Assembly (NCBI GenBank): GCA_963576725.1
Contig: OY755238.1
Coordinates: forward strand, 28,849,201 to 28,913,200
Length of the DNA: 64,000 nucleotides
Direction: 5' to 3'
From: Azorinus chamasolen
Lineage: Eukaryota > Mollusca > Bivalvia > Cardiida > Solecurtidae
The notes under the pieces are model-generated. The model saw nothing but the letters and a program-made list of their open reading frames with translations. It did no database searches and was not told the DNA's origin. A program made the translations under genes and the position numbers. Shown one piece after another: positions 41,162-50,572 of this stretch. The stretch's first letter is position 1, and the number at the start of each line of letters is the position of its first letter.

Positions 41162-42401
41162 AAAAATAAAAAAAAAATAAAAAAATTGTGAACGAAGTAT
41201 GTTCAACTGGCCTAAAACTATCTTTTTGAACCTTAAACCACTCCGAAAAACGAGAAAAACACGACCCCGAAAAAAATTCCTATCGGGTCTATATATGTAT
41301 TGAAAGGTATCTAACTACGACAGATCAGCTGCGGAAAATACAACAGTCATGTTTTTCAAAGTCTTACAGCAAAGCCAATTCAACGCCGATTTCAATCAGT
41401 ATGGTCTTGATCGGTTCCAAATTCCATATGCTAAGCGGCACAGTTAGTGCTTTCTTTAAATATTGCTCCGTCTTGTTGCTGCAAGACCGCGAATTTGAAA
41501 ATACGCTAGAGCGAAACGATGTGACTCCCGCCAGGATGCATAGACGTATATAGGGGGATCTGTATTCTTTAATCTTTTCAACAAAAACGCGAATTATGGT
41601 TAAACACTATCTAAAAACATTAAACTCGCCGCAATTAAAACGGTGCTTACTGTTTCCAGTCAGCTACGAGGCGCCAGTTTTCTTTCTCCAACTTTCCTTT
41701 TGAACGGATGCGACCATTTTGCTGTGACCCGGCTCATAAGCTATTCGATATGCAAATTGACTACTACTTCCGGGCCACAGCGATTTGGCCACCTCCGCTC
41801 AAAACGAAAGTAGGAGAAAGAAAACTGGCGTCTCATAGCAGACTACAAATCGCCAGCACCGTTTTAACTGCGGTAAGTTGAATGTTTTTCGAATGTGTTT
41901 CAGCATAATTCGCGTTTTTGCTGAAAAGTTTAACGAATACAGATCCCCCTATATACTTCTATGCGCCCTGGAGGGAGTCACATCGTTTCGCTCTAGCGTA
42001 TTTTCAAATTCGCGGTCTTGCAGCGACAAGACGGGGCAATATTTAAGGAAAGCACTAACTGTGCCGCTTAGCATATGGAAGTTGGAACGGATCAAGACCA
42101 AAATGATTAAAATCGGTGTTGAATTGGCGTTGCTGTAAGACTTTGAAAAACATGACTGTTGTATTTTCCGCAGCTGATCTGTCGTAGTTAGATACCTTTC
42201 AATACATATATAGAACCGGTAGGAAATTTTTTTCCGGGACGTGTTTTTCTCGTTTTTCGGAGTGGTTTAAGGTTCAAATAGATAGTTTTAGGCTAGTTTA
42301 ACATACTTCGATCACATTATTATTTTTTTTTGTGTGGGGGGGGGGGGGGGGGGGGGTCCATGGGTGAGTCCAAGCATGCGTCGAGCACCTTTGATTGAAA
42401 G
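41082..42401. mobile_element. hAT-like foldback element with 8 bp duplication
   Basis: The element spans 41090-42393 (1304 bp) between CAAAGGTGC and GCACCTTTG, flanked by ATTGAAAG at 41082-41089 and 42394-42401. The two arms are inverted copies for about 640 bp each around a short spacer near 41735-41790. The 8 bp duplication and CA...TG ends fit hAT. There is no transposase. The frame at 41878-42138 is a shadow. Confidence 0.9.
41127..41181. repeat. Poly-C tract followed by A-rich tract
   Basis: About 24 C at 41127-41150, then mostly A with scattered T. The opposite arm has the counterpart, a G run at about 42338-42356 preceded by T-rich sequence. Confidence 0.95.
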
Positions 42402-42504
42402 GCCATTTTCCTAATTAGAAAGGGTTATATATCTATATCATTTATACTATTGATCAACTTTATATGCAGCTGGGGTATTTTGCACTTAACTGTCTCATCT
42501 GTGT

Positions 42505-42560
42505 GTTTAAATCCAGAAGAGAGACTCAGTAACTCGGCGTCTCATCAGAACAATTTATTA
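42505..42560. mobile_element. Family G stem fragment
   Basis: AAATCCAGAAGAGAGACTCA, GTAACTCGGCGTCTCATC. Half of the stem is worn. Confidence 0.5.
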
Positions 42561-42708
42561 TCGTAGTAATGTTTTTGAAAGAAAAATGGACGTCATTAGA
42601 CAAACTAAGCGGCTGAAATGAATGATGAAGGGCAAATATTTGCCGTCTACTTAAGATTTGTTTTTTCATATTTTATTTTCTCTGTTTGTTTTAAAACATA
42701 ATCAAAGT

Positions 42709-42776
42709 CTCAAACATTTTGCATCTTGATGAGTCGCCGAGTTACTTTGTGCCTCATCTAGATCCAAGATGTTTGA
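42709..42776. mobile_element. Family G stem
   Basis: CTCAAACATTTTGCATCTTG...GATCCAAGATGTTTGAG, apex GCCGAGTTACTTTGTG. Confidence 0.65.
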
Positions 42777-42810
42777 GAGGACGAGTCAGATAGCGATTAG
42801 CGAGAACCTG

Positions 42811-43138
42811 AGGCCTGTTCAGGAGCGCGGGCGCTTGATGAGCGCTTGCCCGAGCAAAAGTATCACTGCTGAACGCGATCGAGCGCTCTTTCTAAAAATC
42901 AAGTACATTTTTGTTCTGCGGTCGGGTTCTAGAGCATCAGTTTGTTAATTACGATTGTTTTCTTCCAGTCGGTTGCTTCTGTTACCTTGTTGGTAGTCAT
43001 CTTGGAAACACAAGCGAATGTCAAAGCGACACACCTCGCGAGTAGGCTAGCTTGCGCTAGTTGGCACTAGGCGGGCGCCCTCGTTCAGAGTCCAAGCGCT
43101 CGAAGTGACATCGAGCGCCCACACTCCTGAACAGGCCT
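42811..43138. mobile_element. GC-rich TIR element, PIF/Harbinger-like ends
   Basis: Inverted ends AGGCCTGTTCAGGAG (42811) and CTCCTGAACAGGCCT (43138), continued inward by GGGCGCTTGATG / CATCGAGCGCCC. About 328 bp, far GC-richer than its neighbours. GGCCTGTTC recalls Harbinger termini, but no clear 3 bp duplication is visible. No transposase. Confidence 0.6.
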
Positions 43139-43189
43139 ATGGTTAGGTTGTTGAATGCTTCACACTCCATCTTTGCTATTTGTGAATCA

Positions 43190-43440
43190 ATACCACCGTT
43201 GCATTCAGTTTAGATCCAGGTGAGGCTCTTGGTAGGTTGGCTAGTATTATGTTTGCAAACAAACAATATTAGAAATAACCTAAAGCAGATGACACCTTTG
43301 CAACGACAGGATAAATGGCTAAAAAGGGAGCATCACTCGGTTACGAGAAAGTGGAAGTGTGCAAAAAGAGCCCAAAGAAGTCACGGCAAAGAATGGGTTA
43401 TTCGGCGTCTCATCTGGATCCTAGTTATTTGCAAATGCGC
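43190..43440. mobile_element. Family G stem split by an insertion
   Basis: First arm TTTAGATCCAGGTGAGGCTC near 43208-43227; the second arm GGCGTCTCATCTGGATCCTA near 43404-43423. About 170 bp of unassigned sequence separates them. Confidence 0.5.
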
Positions 43441-43444
43441 ATAT

Positions 43445-43595
43445 AGTTTTCAAATTCCTAGCGATATTCTCCTTGTGACATTTGTATACAGTTTTGAAAC
43501 TCCTAGTGTATTTCTCTTCGTGACGTGTCTTAATACTTTGCAAATTACTAGCGTCCTGCTTTCGTGACATGGCTTCATGGTTTGCAAATTGAGCT
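43445..43595 (+). repeat. 45 bp degenerate tandem repeat
   Basis: Three units and a partial fourth, each of the form AGTTTTGAAACTCCTAGTGT...TTCGTGACGTG. Units start near 43445, 43490 and 43535. Confidence 0.7.
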
Positions 43596-43733
43596 CTTCA
43601 TCTCATTATGTGCCTATAATATCGCAATAGCATGCATTTACAGATTTAAACATTTTAAAGAAGCTGTATTGAACGTCTGTCTGGAAGCTTCGTTTTATCC
43701 TTTCAGTGCGAGAAAAGACTCTTTAATGTCCTT

Positions 43734-43804
43734 CGCAAACAGTGTAGACCAAGATGAGAGGGTCCTACAGGAGCCCTCTCATCAGGGTATGCGCTGTTTG
43801 TGAC
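43734..43804. mobile_element. Family K-type stem
   Basis: GCAAACAGTGTAGACCAAGA...ATCAGGGTATGCGCTGTTTG, apex GGTCCTACAGGAGCC, with an A/A opposition. Confidence 0.65.
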
Positions 43805-44029
43805 ATAACACTTTCCGTTAATATAATATCCTTCATATTCACATTAAGCGTGACATGTTTTTGCATTTGGGAATAGTCCATTTGACAATTTAGCGTTAAA
43901 ATGGTTAAGTATCCTTCCTCTTCGTAATACAGTTCTGTCTAGGTTGTAACATGCACTTTATCACATCACTTATCCTGCTGAAAAATGGGGCGTCTGTTCA
44001 AACTGTAACCTAATGCAGAACTATAGATA

Positions 44030-44213
44030 CATGTATCTACAGATAAAGATGCGCACTCAAATATCTCCACCAAACCTTATGTTGTGACCCCTCTTTAGAA
44101 TCGTCTCGAAGAGACGATTTTAAGGACTGGTCATAGCATAGGGTTTGGTGGAGAATGAAAGAACTCCGAGTTCTGCTAGAAAATGTGTTACTTTACGCAC
44201 ATCATCTGGGTCA
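44030..44213 (-). mobile_element. Family C element C7
   Basis: TATCTACAGATAAAGATGCG at the left, ACGCACATCATCTGGG at the right. Palindrome with CCTTATGTTGTGACC and apex GTCTCGAAGAGAC. The ATGTTGTGACC spelling matches family H rather than other C copies. Confidence 0.85.
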
Positions 44214-44300
44214 AATCTGACCAATCAAAAGCTTGAGAACTCAAATCTGACCAATCAAAAGCTTGAGAACTCAAATCTGACCAATCAAAAGCTTGAGAAC
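44211..44300 (+). repeat. 30 bp tandem repeat, three identical units
   Basis: Unit TCAAATCTGACCAATCAAAA plus GCTTGAGAAC, at 44211, 44241 and 44271 with no differences. Length is a multiple of three, so frames stay open by chance. Confidence 0.95.
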
Positions 44301-44417
44301 GAGACTCAGACTCAACTAAAAGCTTTATAAGCATGGACCCTGGACCTCTGCTAAGTACTGCGTTTTTACTTACATCAGATTCGTTACAGCTTTTGCGAAA
44401 CAATGGTCTAGTAACAA

Positions 44418-44525
44418 ACAGTTTTGATCTCGATGAGACTTCGATTCGCATGGTGTCTGTTCTGGATCCAAACTGTTTACAAATGCAAGTCAGGTCGCGT
44501 TTAGACGGCTTATGGTTAATGGTTA
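44418..44525. mobile_element. Family G element, right part
   Basis: AAACAGTTTTGATCTCGATG...GGATCCAAACTGTTT (44418-44481), then CAGGTCGCGTTTAGACGGCT leading into the tandem array. Confidence 0.65.
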
Positions 44526-45330
44526 AACCGTTCATGCAATTTCAAGATGTCCTTCCTCTTCTTTAATGTTCGAATGCGCCTTTCTGCTATTATACTCTCA
44601 CTCTATTGCTGCGAAAAGGTCACTCTTTACTCCATGAATATTCATAAAAGAAGTAATGACACCAGGACGCGCTTAGAAAGCTAATAATTAAATTTCAACA
44701 TGTGCTTCTATTTCAATTTTCAAATCAGCCATTCTTCTATTACATTAATCATTATCCTGTTGTTAAAGGTCTATCTGCTTAATACTTTACCTGCCATGTC
44801 TGTTTAACCAGTTACTCCATGAATATTCATGTAAGAAATAATGACACCTTATACATATAAGGCGTAGACGGCTAACAGTTAAGCATTGCATGCAATTTCA
44901 ACAAGTTCTTCTACATGGATGATCAAACGAGCCTTTCTTCTATTATACAGTAAAACCCCTCTAAACCGCGCGTAAATTCTAGCATAAATATCGCTCTTGG
45001 AGACAGGTGATAGCTTAATGCAGGGTGAATGTCATGCATAAAGCTTTCTGCATGACACTCACCCTGTATTAAGCAGCCACCTGGCTTAAAAAGTTCTAAT
45101 TCTACTCTACTAGAATTCCGGTTTGGGCGGACTTTACTGTACTCAGTGCTTTTACTCCATGAATATTCATATAAGAACTACATGTAATGACATCATGTCG
45201 AGCTTAGACGGCTAAAGGTTAAGCATTGCATTCAATTTCAACAAGTCCTTCTACTTCAATTTTCAAATAAGCCTTTCTTCTATTATATTAATCCTTCTCC
45301 TGTTGTTAGAATGATACCAGCATAACAACT
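44495..45330 (+). repeat. Degenerate tandem array of fused A and G fragments
   Basis: A unit of the form TTTACTCCATGAATATTCAT (A end), GCTTAGACGGCTAAAGGTTA (G end), GCAATTTCAACAAGTCCTTC and GCCTTTCTTCTATTAT recurs near 44495, 44667, 44862 and 45198. The last spacing includes the D12 insertion. Confidence 0.65.
44946..45141. mobile_element. Family D relative D12, nested in the array
   Basis: TACAGTAAAACCCCTCTAAA to GCGGACTTTACTGTA, 196 bp. Core palindrome with TTAATGCAGGGTGAATGTCA and a shortened apex (AAAGCTTTCTGC). Inserted at TA in CTATTATA. Confidence 0.88.
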
Positions 45331-45581
45331 TCCTCAATAAATATGCCTTTCTTAGCTTTGCAAACAGAGTAGACCAAGCTCAGACGGCTCCTATAGTACA
45401 TGTTTAGAAGCCATCTGATCAGGGTCCGATCTGTTTGTTAATGATATAATATTGAAATGATTCTACAGTTTCCAACATAGCCTAAAACTTCCTTTGTCCG
45501 TACACTTTTATGATTATTAATCTTATTACTATTCATGATGGCATTATTTCTTACCTGAATATTTATGGAGTAAATAGTTAA
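45326..45581 (-). mobile_element. Family A MITE A32
   Basis: Left end worn; palindrome with CGGCTCCTATAG then an extra TACATGTTTAG before the second arm; right end TGGAGTAAATAGTTAA. Confidence 0.78.
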
Positions 45582-45602
45582 CACTTTACCTGACATATTT
45601 GC

Positions 45603-45828
45603 TTAACTCTTTTACTGACTTTTCAAACAGAGTAGACCTAGATCAGACAACTCATATAAGCGCTGTATTATTAGAGCTCTATTTGCTAATGAGATTTAAA
45701 TCTAATTCTACAATGTATGCCATGTCCAAATTGTCTCTTATCTATAGCTCGTTTTAAAAAAACAAACAATTAAATAATATTCATATAATTTGATTTTACC
45801 ATGGACATTCATCAGGTAAAGGGTAAAT
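45603..45828 (-). mobile_element. Family A MITE A33
   Basis: TTAACTCTTTTACTGAC at the left, CATCAGGTAAAGGGTAA at the right. Palindrome eroded (CATATAAGCGCTGTATTATT). Confidence 0.75.
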
Positions 45829-45867
45829 CTGTTTCATTTTGCAACTTTTATCAAAGTTGGCAGTGTG

Positions 45868-45950
45868 ACAAGCAGCTTGGATCTTAATGACACACCGAAT
45901 AATCCAAGCTGTTTGCAAATGCCGAATGAATGCTTGGCAAGTCACGGATA
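45868..45950. mobile_element. Family G stem, partly deleted
   Basis: ACAAGCAGCTTGGATCTTAA, CACCGAATAATCCAAGCTGT. Part of the second arm is missing. Confidence 0.6.
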
Positions 45951-46441
45951 AACCCATTCACTCCTACCGACACTTTTGGAACTTTCCCGACAAATAGAGC
46001 ATTTTCTCCATAGGTACAGGGGCCTCCGCGGCCGAGTGGTTATGGTCTTCGACTCACAATCACTTAGCCCCTCACCGCTGTGGGCTCGAATCCCGGTCTA
46101 GGCATTTGGAGGAAGCATTCCAGCTGGGTTGCGGTAGGTCGGTGGTTGTACCTGGATGTTCCTCTGTGCAAGAAACAGTGCAATTTGTTCCGTGCCCTAG
46201 AACCTCGGGGTCTGACTCCACCTGTAATTAGCTGGACGTCGTGATATGACTGAAATACTGTTAAAAAGACGTAAAACCCGATAAAATCAAACCAAGCCAT
46301 AGTAAGCAAATGCTCTGTTTGTCACAATAGTTTCAAAACTACAGAAATCTATAACTTTCCTTTCCTTTAGTAAATGCACATTTTCGGTAGATTTATACAA
46401 AAAGGTTTAGTCTAAAAATAGTATTGGAGGGAATGGGTTAA
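45949..46441 (+). mobile_element. Family B MITE B10, split by a SINE
   Basis: Left ATAAACCCATTCACTCC, right GGAGGGAATGGGTTAA. The palindrome arms (GCATTTTCTCCATAGG and AGCAAATGCTCTGTTTGTCA) are separated by the SINE at 46014-46296. Confidence 0.85.
46014..46296 (+). mobile_element. tRNA-derived SINE, copy 2
   Basis: Head with the A-box CGGCCGAGTGGTTATGG and B-box GGCTCGAATCCCG; central GGAGGAAGCATTCCAGCTGG and GGTAGGTCGGTGGTTGTACC; 3' end CGATAAAATCAAACCA. The duplicated CCATAG at 46008-46013 and 46297-46302 flanks it. The central words match what I recall as the Meta-SINE domain. The minus frame at 46064-46309 is a shadow. Confidence 0.85.
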
Positions 46442-46744
46442 GGCACGTTACTCGTCGTCACATCTGGGGCAAAATTTTCTAAAATTGTTCCACTTCAGTT
46501 TTAAAATTTAAAAACTATAATTGAATCAGTAATGACAGTTTTCCTGTCTGTGAAGGAAGCCATTAACTTAAAGATATACTCAAAACGAAACCCATTAAAA
46601 TTATTATTTGACAAGGACACGATACCTTGGAGACTGACTGGAGGTATTAAATGAGACATATCGTTTTTTAGAAACATACAACTGTTTCGATTTTTGAGAT
46701 AAGTTGCAGAACACTCGCTCGATAGCCACCTATTATTCGTGGTA

Positions 46745-46810
46745 GTCTTATCCCGAGTTATTTCGAGGTCTGAGTCATCCGAATTCAAAATATTGAGGTT
46801 CCACTGTTAA
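46745..46810. mobile_element. Family I-like right terminus
   Basis: TTATCCCGAGTTATTTCGAG, GAGTCATCCGAATTC, ending TTGAGGTTCCACTGTTA. The left terminus was not found. Confidence 0.45.
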
Positions 46811-47069
46811 ACTATACGGGACGAAAATAATGCACTAAACAAGTACTATAGTTGAATATATGACGAACACAATGCATTACCCAATTTTATACTAAGCGAG
46901 ACATGTCTCGTATTTGTCACCAGGATCGATATTGTTTGACAATCGGTCAGCAGCTTCTTCAAGAAGTGTACACTTCAGAAGTAAGTAAAATGCAATACAT
47001 CAGAATCGTGGTAAACATTTTGATCGCGATAAACAATGCATTCATATTACAACAGTTACATCAAAGACA

Positions 47070-47145
47070 TACCAGTTCCTCTATGAGCCGTCTGATCAGG
47101 GTCTGTTCGCCTTGCTTGTGAACTAAAGTAGAACTGATTGCAGTA
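47070..47145 (-). mobile_element. Family A stem fragment
   Basis: TATGAGCCGTCTGATCAGGG, GTCTGTTCGCCTTGCTTGTG, then a worn CTGATTGCAG. The first arm is missing. Confidence 0.55.
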
Positions 47146-47164
47146 CCTCGCCCCCTCCCCACCC

Positions 47165-47360
47165 CGGAAACCGTAGTTCTAGTTGAGAAGAACTTAGATA
47201 CTTTTAGGCAGATGGCTGATTAATGCAGGGTGAAAGTCGTTCAGAAAGCTATTATAGGAGCTTCCTGCATGACTTTCACCCTGCTTTAAGCTGCTACCTG
47301 TTTCCAAGACCGATATTAATGCTAATATTTCTAACGTCTGGTTTAGAGGGTTTTACTGTA
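47165..47360. mobile_element. Family J/D element, left end worn
   Basis: Core palindrome GGCAGATGGCTGATTAATGC, GTGAAAGTCGTTCAGAAAGC and complement. Right end GGTTTAGAGGGTTTTACTGT. Confidence 0.78.
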
Positions 47361-47610
47361 TACAGTTTCTAACATTTATTATCTAACACATATCCACGAA
47401 ATTATTATTTCATGCTTAAGTGTTCGTTACGGATAGGGTTAAGCTATGTAGAGAGTTTTTGTTTCTTTGCTCGTAATTCTGTCCTCATTTTCAAACGATT
47501 ACGCGCTGCCCTTATGTTTAAACGACTATGCACACAGTATATTTTTGATACTGACATGTTGTATCAAACAATTGAAATTATCAAACCACACTTTTATGCA
47601 TTTATCTGAA

Positions 47611-47815
47611 CCATTTTCCTTTTAAATATTCATGTAAAAATAAATACATCATGTATATTTATAAACTGAATGTCTAAATGGTACATGTGTACGGGCACAT
47701 GAACTAGTGACTGTGACATAAGTTGCAGAATTAGATATTTATTAGTCTATACACAAACGGAGTTGAACCTAGTCAGATGGCTCATAAAATGCCTATCTAT
47801 ATGGAGTAAATCGAG
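47611..47815 (+). mobile_element. Family A, diverged
   Basis: CATTTTCCTTTTAAATATTC, AGTTGCAGAATTAGATATTT, ACACAAACGGAGTTGAACC, CAGATGGCTCATAAAATGCC. Right end worn (TATGGAGTAAATCG). Confidence 0.55.
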
Positions 47816-47886
47816 GGTTTGATGCAAAACTATTGTAACTCCTTCACTTTTTGAAGGAGTTACAATAGGTTTGCACCAATCCCTAG
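47814..47886. repeat. Isolated hairpin palindrome
   Basis: TTTGATGCAAAACTATTGTA, centre ACTCCTTCACTTTTTGAAGGAG, complement of the first arm. No relative seen in the window. Confidence 0.8.
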
Positions 47887-48179
47887 AAATAGTTAATGGG
47901 AAAATGATGCGTAGAATTTTGAAGACAGCATAAAACCAAATCGCTAAAACAAAACCACCGATGCTTCTGCTTGTCGTCTACGTCTATTTATTTATATATT
48001 GTAAGTTTTGTTAATGCATTAGCTTGAATAACACGCTATCAAGCTTTGAATGTTTGTTTGGCTCCCAGCTACTACCAATCGCATAGCAAACGATGTTTGG
48101 TTACTAAAACATTAGTTTGACAAGGTTGAAAGACGCATATGTTGCATTAACTATACAAAACAAATATAAAACTGATTTC

Positions 48180-48360
48180 TATAAAGGCTTATATATAGAC
48201 ACATGAAAGTTTGACCATGACAGAAACTGTAGAATCAGATCTATATCATCCTATAGGCAAACGGAGGAAATTCTGTTCAGACGGCTCCTAAAAGAGCCGG
48301 CTGATCTTTGTCTACTTGGTTTTCGAAGGCAGACAGCTACTATAAGGAGTAAACTATTAA
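48180..48360 (+). mobile_element. Family A, palindromic half
   Basis: ACTGTAGAATCAGATCTATA, GCAAACGGAGGAAATTCTG, CGGCTCCTAAAAGAGCCG, end AAGGAGTAAACTATTAA. Confidence 0.7.
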
Positions 48361-48460
48361 ACGATTCATTTAGCAATAGAAATCCTCGTTATTTCTATCC
48401 AGCTCGTGGCTATTTGTTGCGGTCATTGATTCTATATTGTTATACCAGGATTCCTGTTCG

Positions 48461-48974
48461 TTATTACTTTACTCCATAAATACGCCCTTCGACGCATTTG
48501 CAAACAGAGTATACCCTGATCAGACGGTGCCTGTAGGTTATGTTCTGTTTGCTTATGGAATAATATACAGTTGAACTTCGATAACTCGAACTTCAAGGGA
48601 CCATACAAATTAGTTCGAGATAACAGAAGTTCGAGTTATCCGTTTTCTGATATGGACAAATTCTTAAGTTCACAGCTTAATGCAGGTCGAAAGTAATGCT
48701 GAAAGCTCCCACACGTGTTTCTAGATATGTGTAGTGATATATTTTATAACATTTCTGTATAGTAAAATTTGGAAGGACCGCACTTTTAGTTCGAGTTATC
48801 CAGAAGTTTGAGTTATCCGAGTTCGAGATATCGAAGTTCAACTGTAGATATGATTCTACAGTTTCTGTCAATGCCAATTTTTCTTTTTTTCTTATTCCAT
48901 TATAAAAGAATAACCTTATCAATATCCATGATGTCATTATTTCTTACATGAATATTCATGGAGTAAATAGTTGA
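48461..48974 (-). mobile_element. Family A MITE A37, host of I3
   Basis: Left part TTACTTTACTCCATAAATAC with a shortened palindrome (ACGGTGCCTGTAGG), then GCTTATGGAATAATA. It resumes after I3 with GATATGATTCTACAGTTTCT and ends ATTCATGGAGTAAATAGTTG. Confidence 0.82.
48566..48846. mobile_element. Family I element I3, nested in A
   Basis: TACAGTTGAACTTCGATAAC to ATATCGAAGTTCAACTGTA, 281 bp. The interior has GCTTAATGCAGGTCGAAAGT and a worn core. TA on both sides at the junction with A37. Confidence 0.92.
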
Positions 48975-49480
48975 AGCACGAAATCTCGTTAACCCTTACC
49001 GACTGTAAAACAAATTGCTCAAGGTCTGATTTGGTGCAATTTTGTCCAACATCCGATTCGTTCAAGGACATTTGAAAAGCTATTGATCGAGAGCCAAAGA
49101 ATTTCAACCCTGATAAGGTTCCGGGTTTCTTCGTGTCTCAGTTGGATTCAGGTTGATTTCAGTTGGGAGTCAAGCCGTGATTATCAGAATAAGAGTGAAT
49201 AACTTCATCGCAAGCACTCATGGAAGATTGAATCAATTACGTTATCTTTGCGAGGACGCGCTGTTAATACATGGTGCGAATGAGTTTAGAGCTGGACCAA
49301 ATCATGTTATACCGAAGGTTTGTGTAAACAAATTAGAATAAATGTAACTGCCATATATGAACAAATTGGCGATAATTGTAATGATCGCTCATGTAAGATT
49401 CGTGTTATCACATGAGCCTTAAAATGCCATAGAAAAGGAAACAGGCTATATCTGATGGCTGTGTCAGCCATTGCTTACAA
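48975..49480. other. Unassigned; weak family G remnant
   Basis: TTCGTGTCTCAGTTGGATTC near 49130-49150 recalls a G stem. A 62-codon frame (49153-49341) has no recognised domain. Confidence 0.35.
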
Positions 49481-49745
49481 ACAGTGTAGAAATACAACGG
49501 ACGACGCACATGGAGCACTGCGATTGGCTAACGCTTAAATGAGCGCTACGATTGGCTAACAATTGCTAATTTGGATAACAAATGCACTAGTGCATTTTCG
49601 CGACTTACGGCACTCTGTTACGGCACTCACACAAGGTAGATTGTGTGATAAACGTATTAACTCACGCGATCCCTAATATGAAATATGGACAATATATATT
49701 CCCAAATGAGCTGTCTGATCAGGGTCTGTACTGCTTGCATAATCA
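49480..49745. mobile_element. Family K-type stem split by repeat S
   Basis: TTACAAACAGTGTAGAAATA on the left and AATGAGCTGTCTGATCAGGG with TACTGCTTGCATAA on the right. Repeat S sits between them at 49575-49660 on the minus strand (AAATGCACTAGTGCATTTTC, ACGGCACTCTGTTACGGCAC). Confidence 0.5.
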
Positions 49746-50085
49746 ACCGATTTTCAATGGTTGATATTGACAGTAAATATCTTAATTCAACTTGAAGGTG
49801 GCTCATCGAAATGAAAAAACCCCAACACGGACAGCATTCAAATTTATTAAAGTGTTTATCGTAAACAATAAGGGGTAACATATTTTAACCCTTCACGTCA
49901 AATATATGTATTTAACACCTTTGCTTTATAAGGGTATTGTTTATTATATAGACCTACCGTATACCATATTTTCCTTAATAAACAACCACTCAAATACACC
50001 TCCTTACTTTAGTGGGGTTGACTGACGATCAGTAAACTTGAAGCCCTATATAACTATCATTAAGTAAAGAAATAAAGGTTTTCCG

Positions 50086-50185
50086 AACATACAGGTTGTA
50101 CCTTAATGCACGATGATAGCAATGCGGGAAGCTTCCACAGGAACTGTCTGCATTGCTTTCATTCTGCATTAGGCAACCACATATG
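50086..50185. mobile_element. Family D core
   Basis: AGGTTGTACCTTAATGCACG, AGCAATGCGGGAAGCTTCC and their complement ending GCATTAGGCAACCAC. Termini not identified. Confidence 0.6.
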
Positions 50186-50236
50186 CACATAATGCAAGAC
50201 GCTCGTTTAAAATGCGTTTATTATAGATAATGCGAT

Positions 50237-50428
50237 CAGAGCTACAGATATCAGGTGCGTTCCCAAATACTAACATCGTCATTTCGACACCAAACCCTAT
50301 ACTATGACCACTCTTTAGAATCGTCTCTTCGACGATTCTGAAGAGTGGTCACAGTATAGGGTTTGGCGGTGAAATGAAGGAGTTATTCTCGAAAGCGTTT
50401 TAATTTATGTATCTCATCTAGAGCTCTG
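50237..50428 (-). mobile_element. Family C element C8, complete
   Basis: CAGAGCTACAGATATCAGGT to CATCTAGAGCTCTG. Palindrome at 50280-50376, apex GTCTCTTCGACGATTC with a short deletion. Confidence 0.88.
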
Positions 50429-50572
50429 TTTCGATAGATCTAATGTTACTGGTTCTGGCATGGCCAAAATATCCCATGTCCATAGTGCAATTATAACAAA
50501 AATGAACTAATTAATATCAAAATGTATGTAATATGTTTTATTCGTAATTAATATTCTTCAGGTAAAGGGTTA
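50423..50572 (-). mobile_element. Family A half, joined to C8
   Basis: Begins GCTCTGTTTCGATAGATCTA at the C8 boundary and ends TCTTCAGGTAAAGGGTTA. The palindromic half is absent. Confidence 0.72.

Noticed and set aside
44145..44535. Repeated NLTNQKLENS-type and SQAFDWSDL-type peptides
   Set aside because: Both are translations of the 30 bp tandem repeat, in opposite strands; no gene context.
46064..46309. 81-codon minus frame
   Set aside because: Antisense translation of the SINE at 46014-46296.
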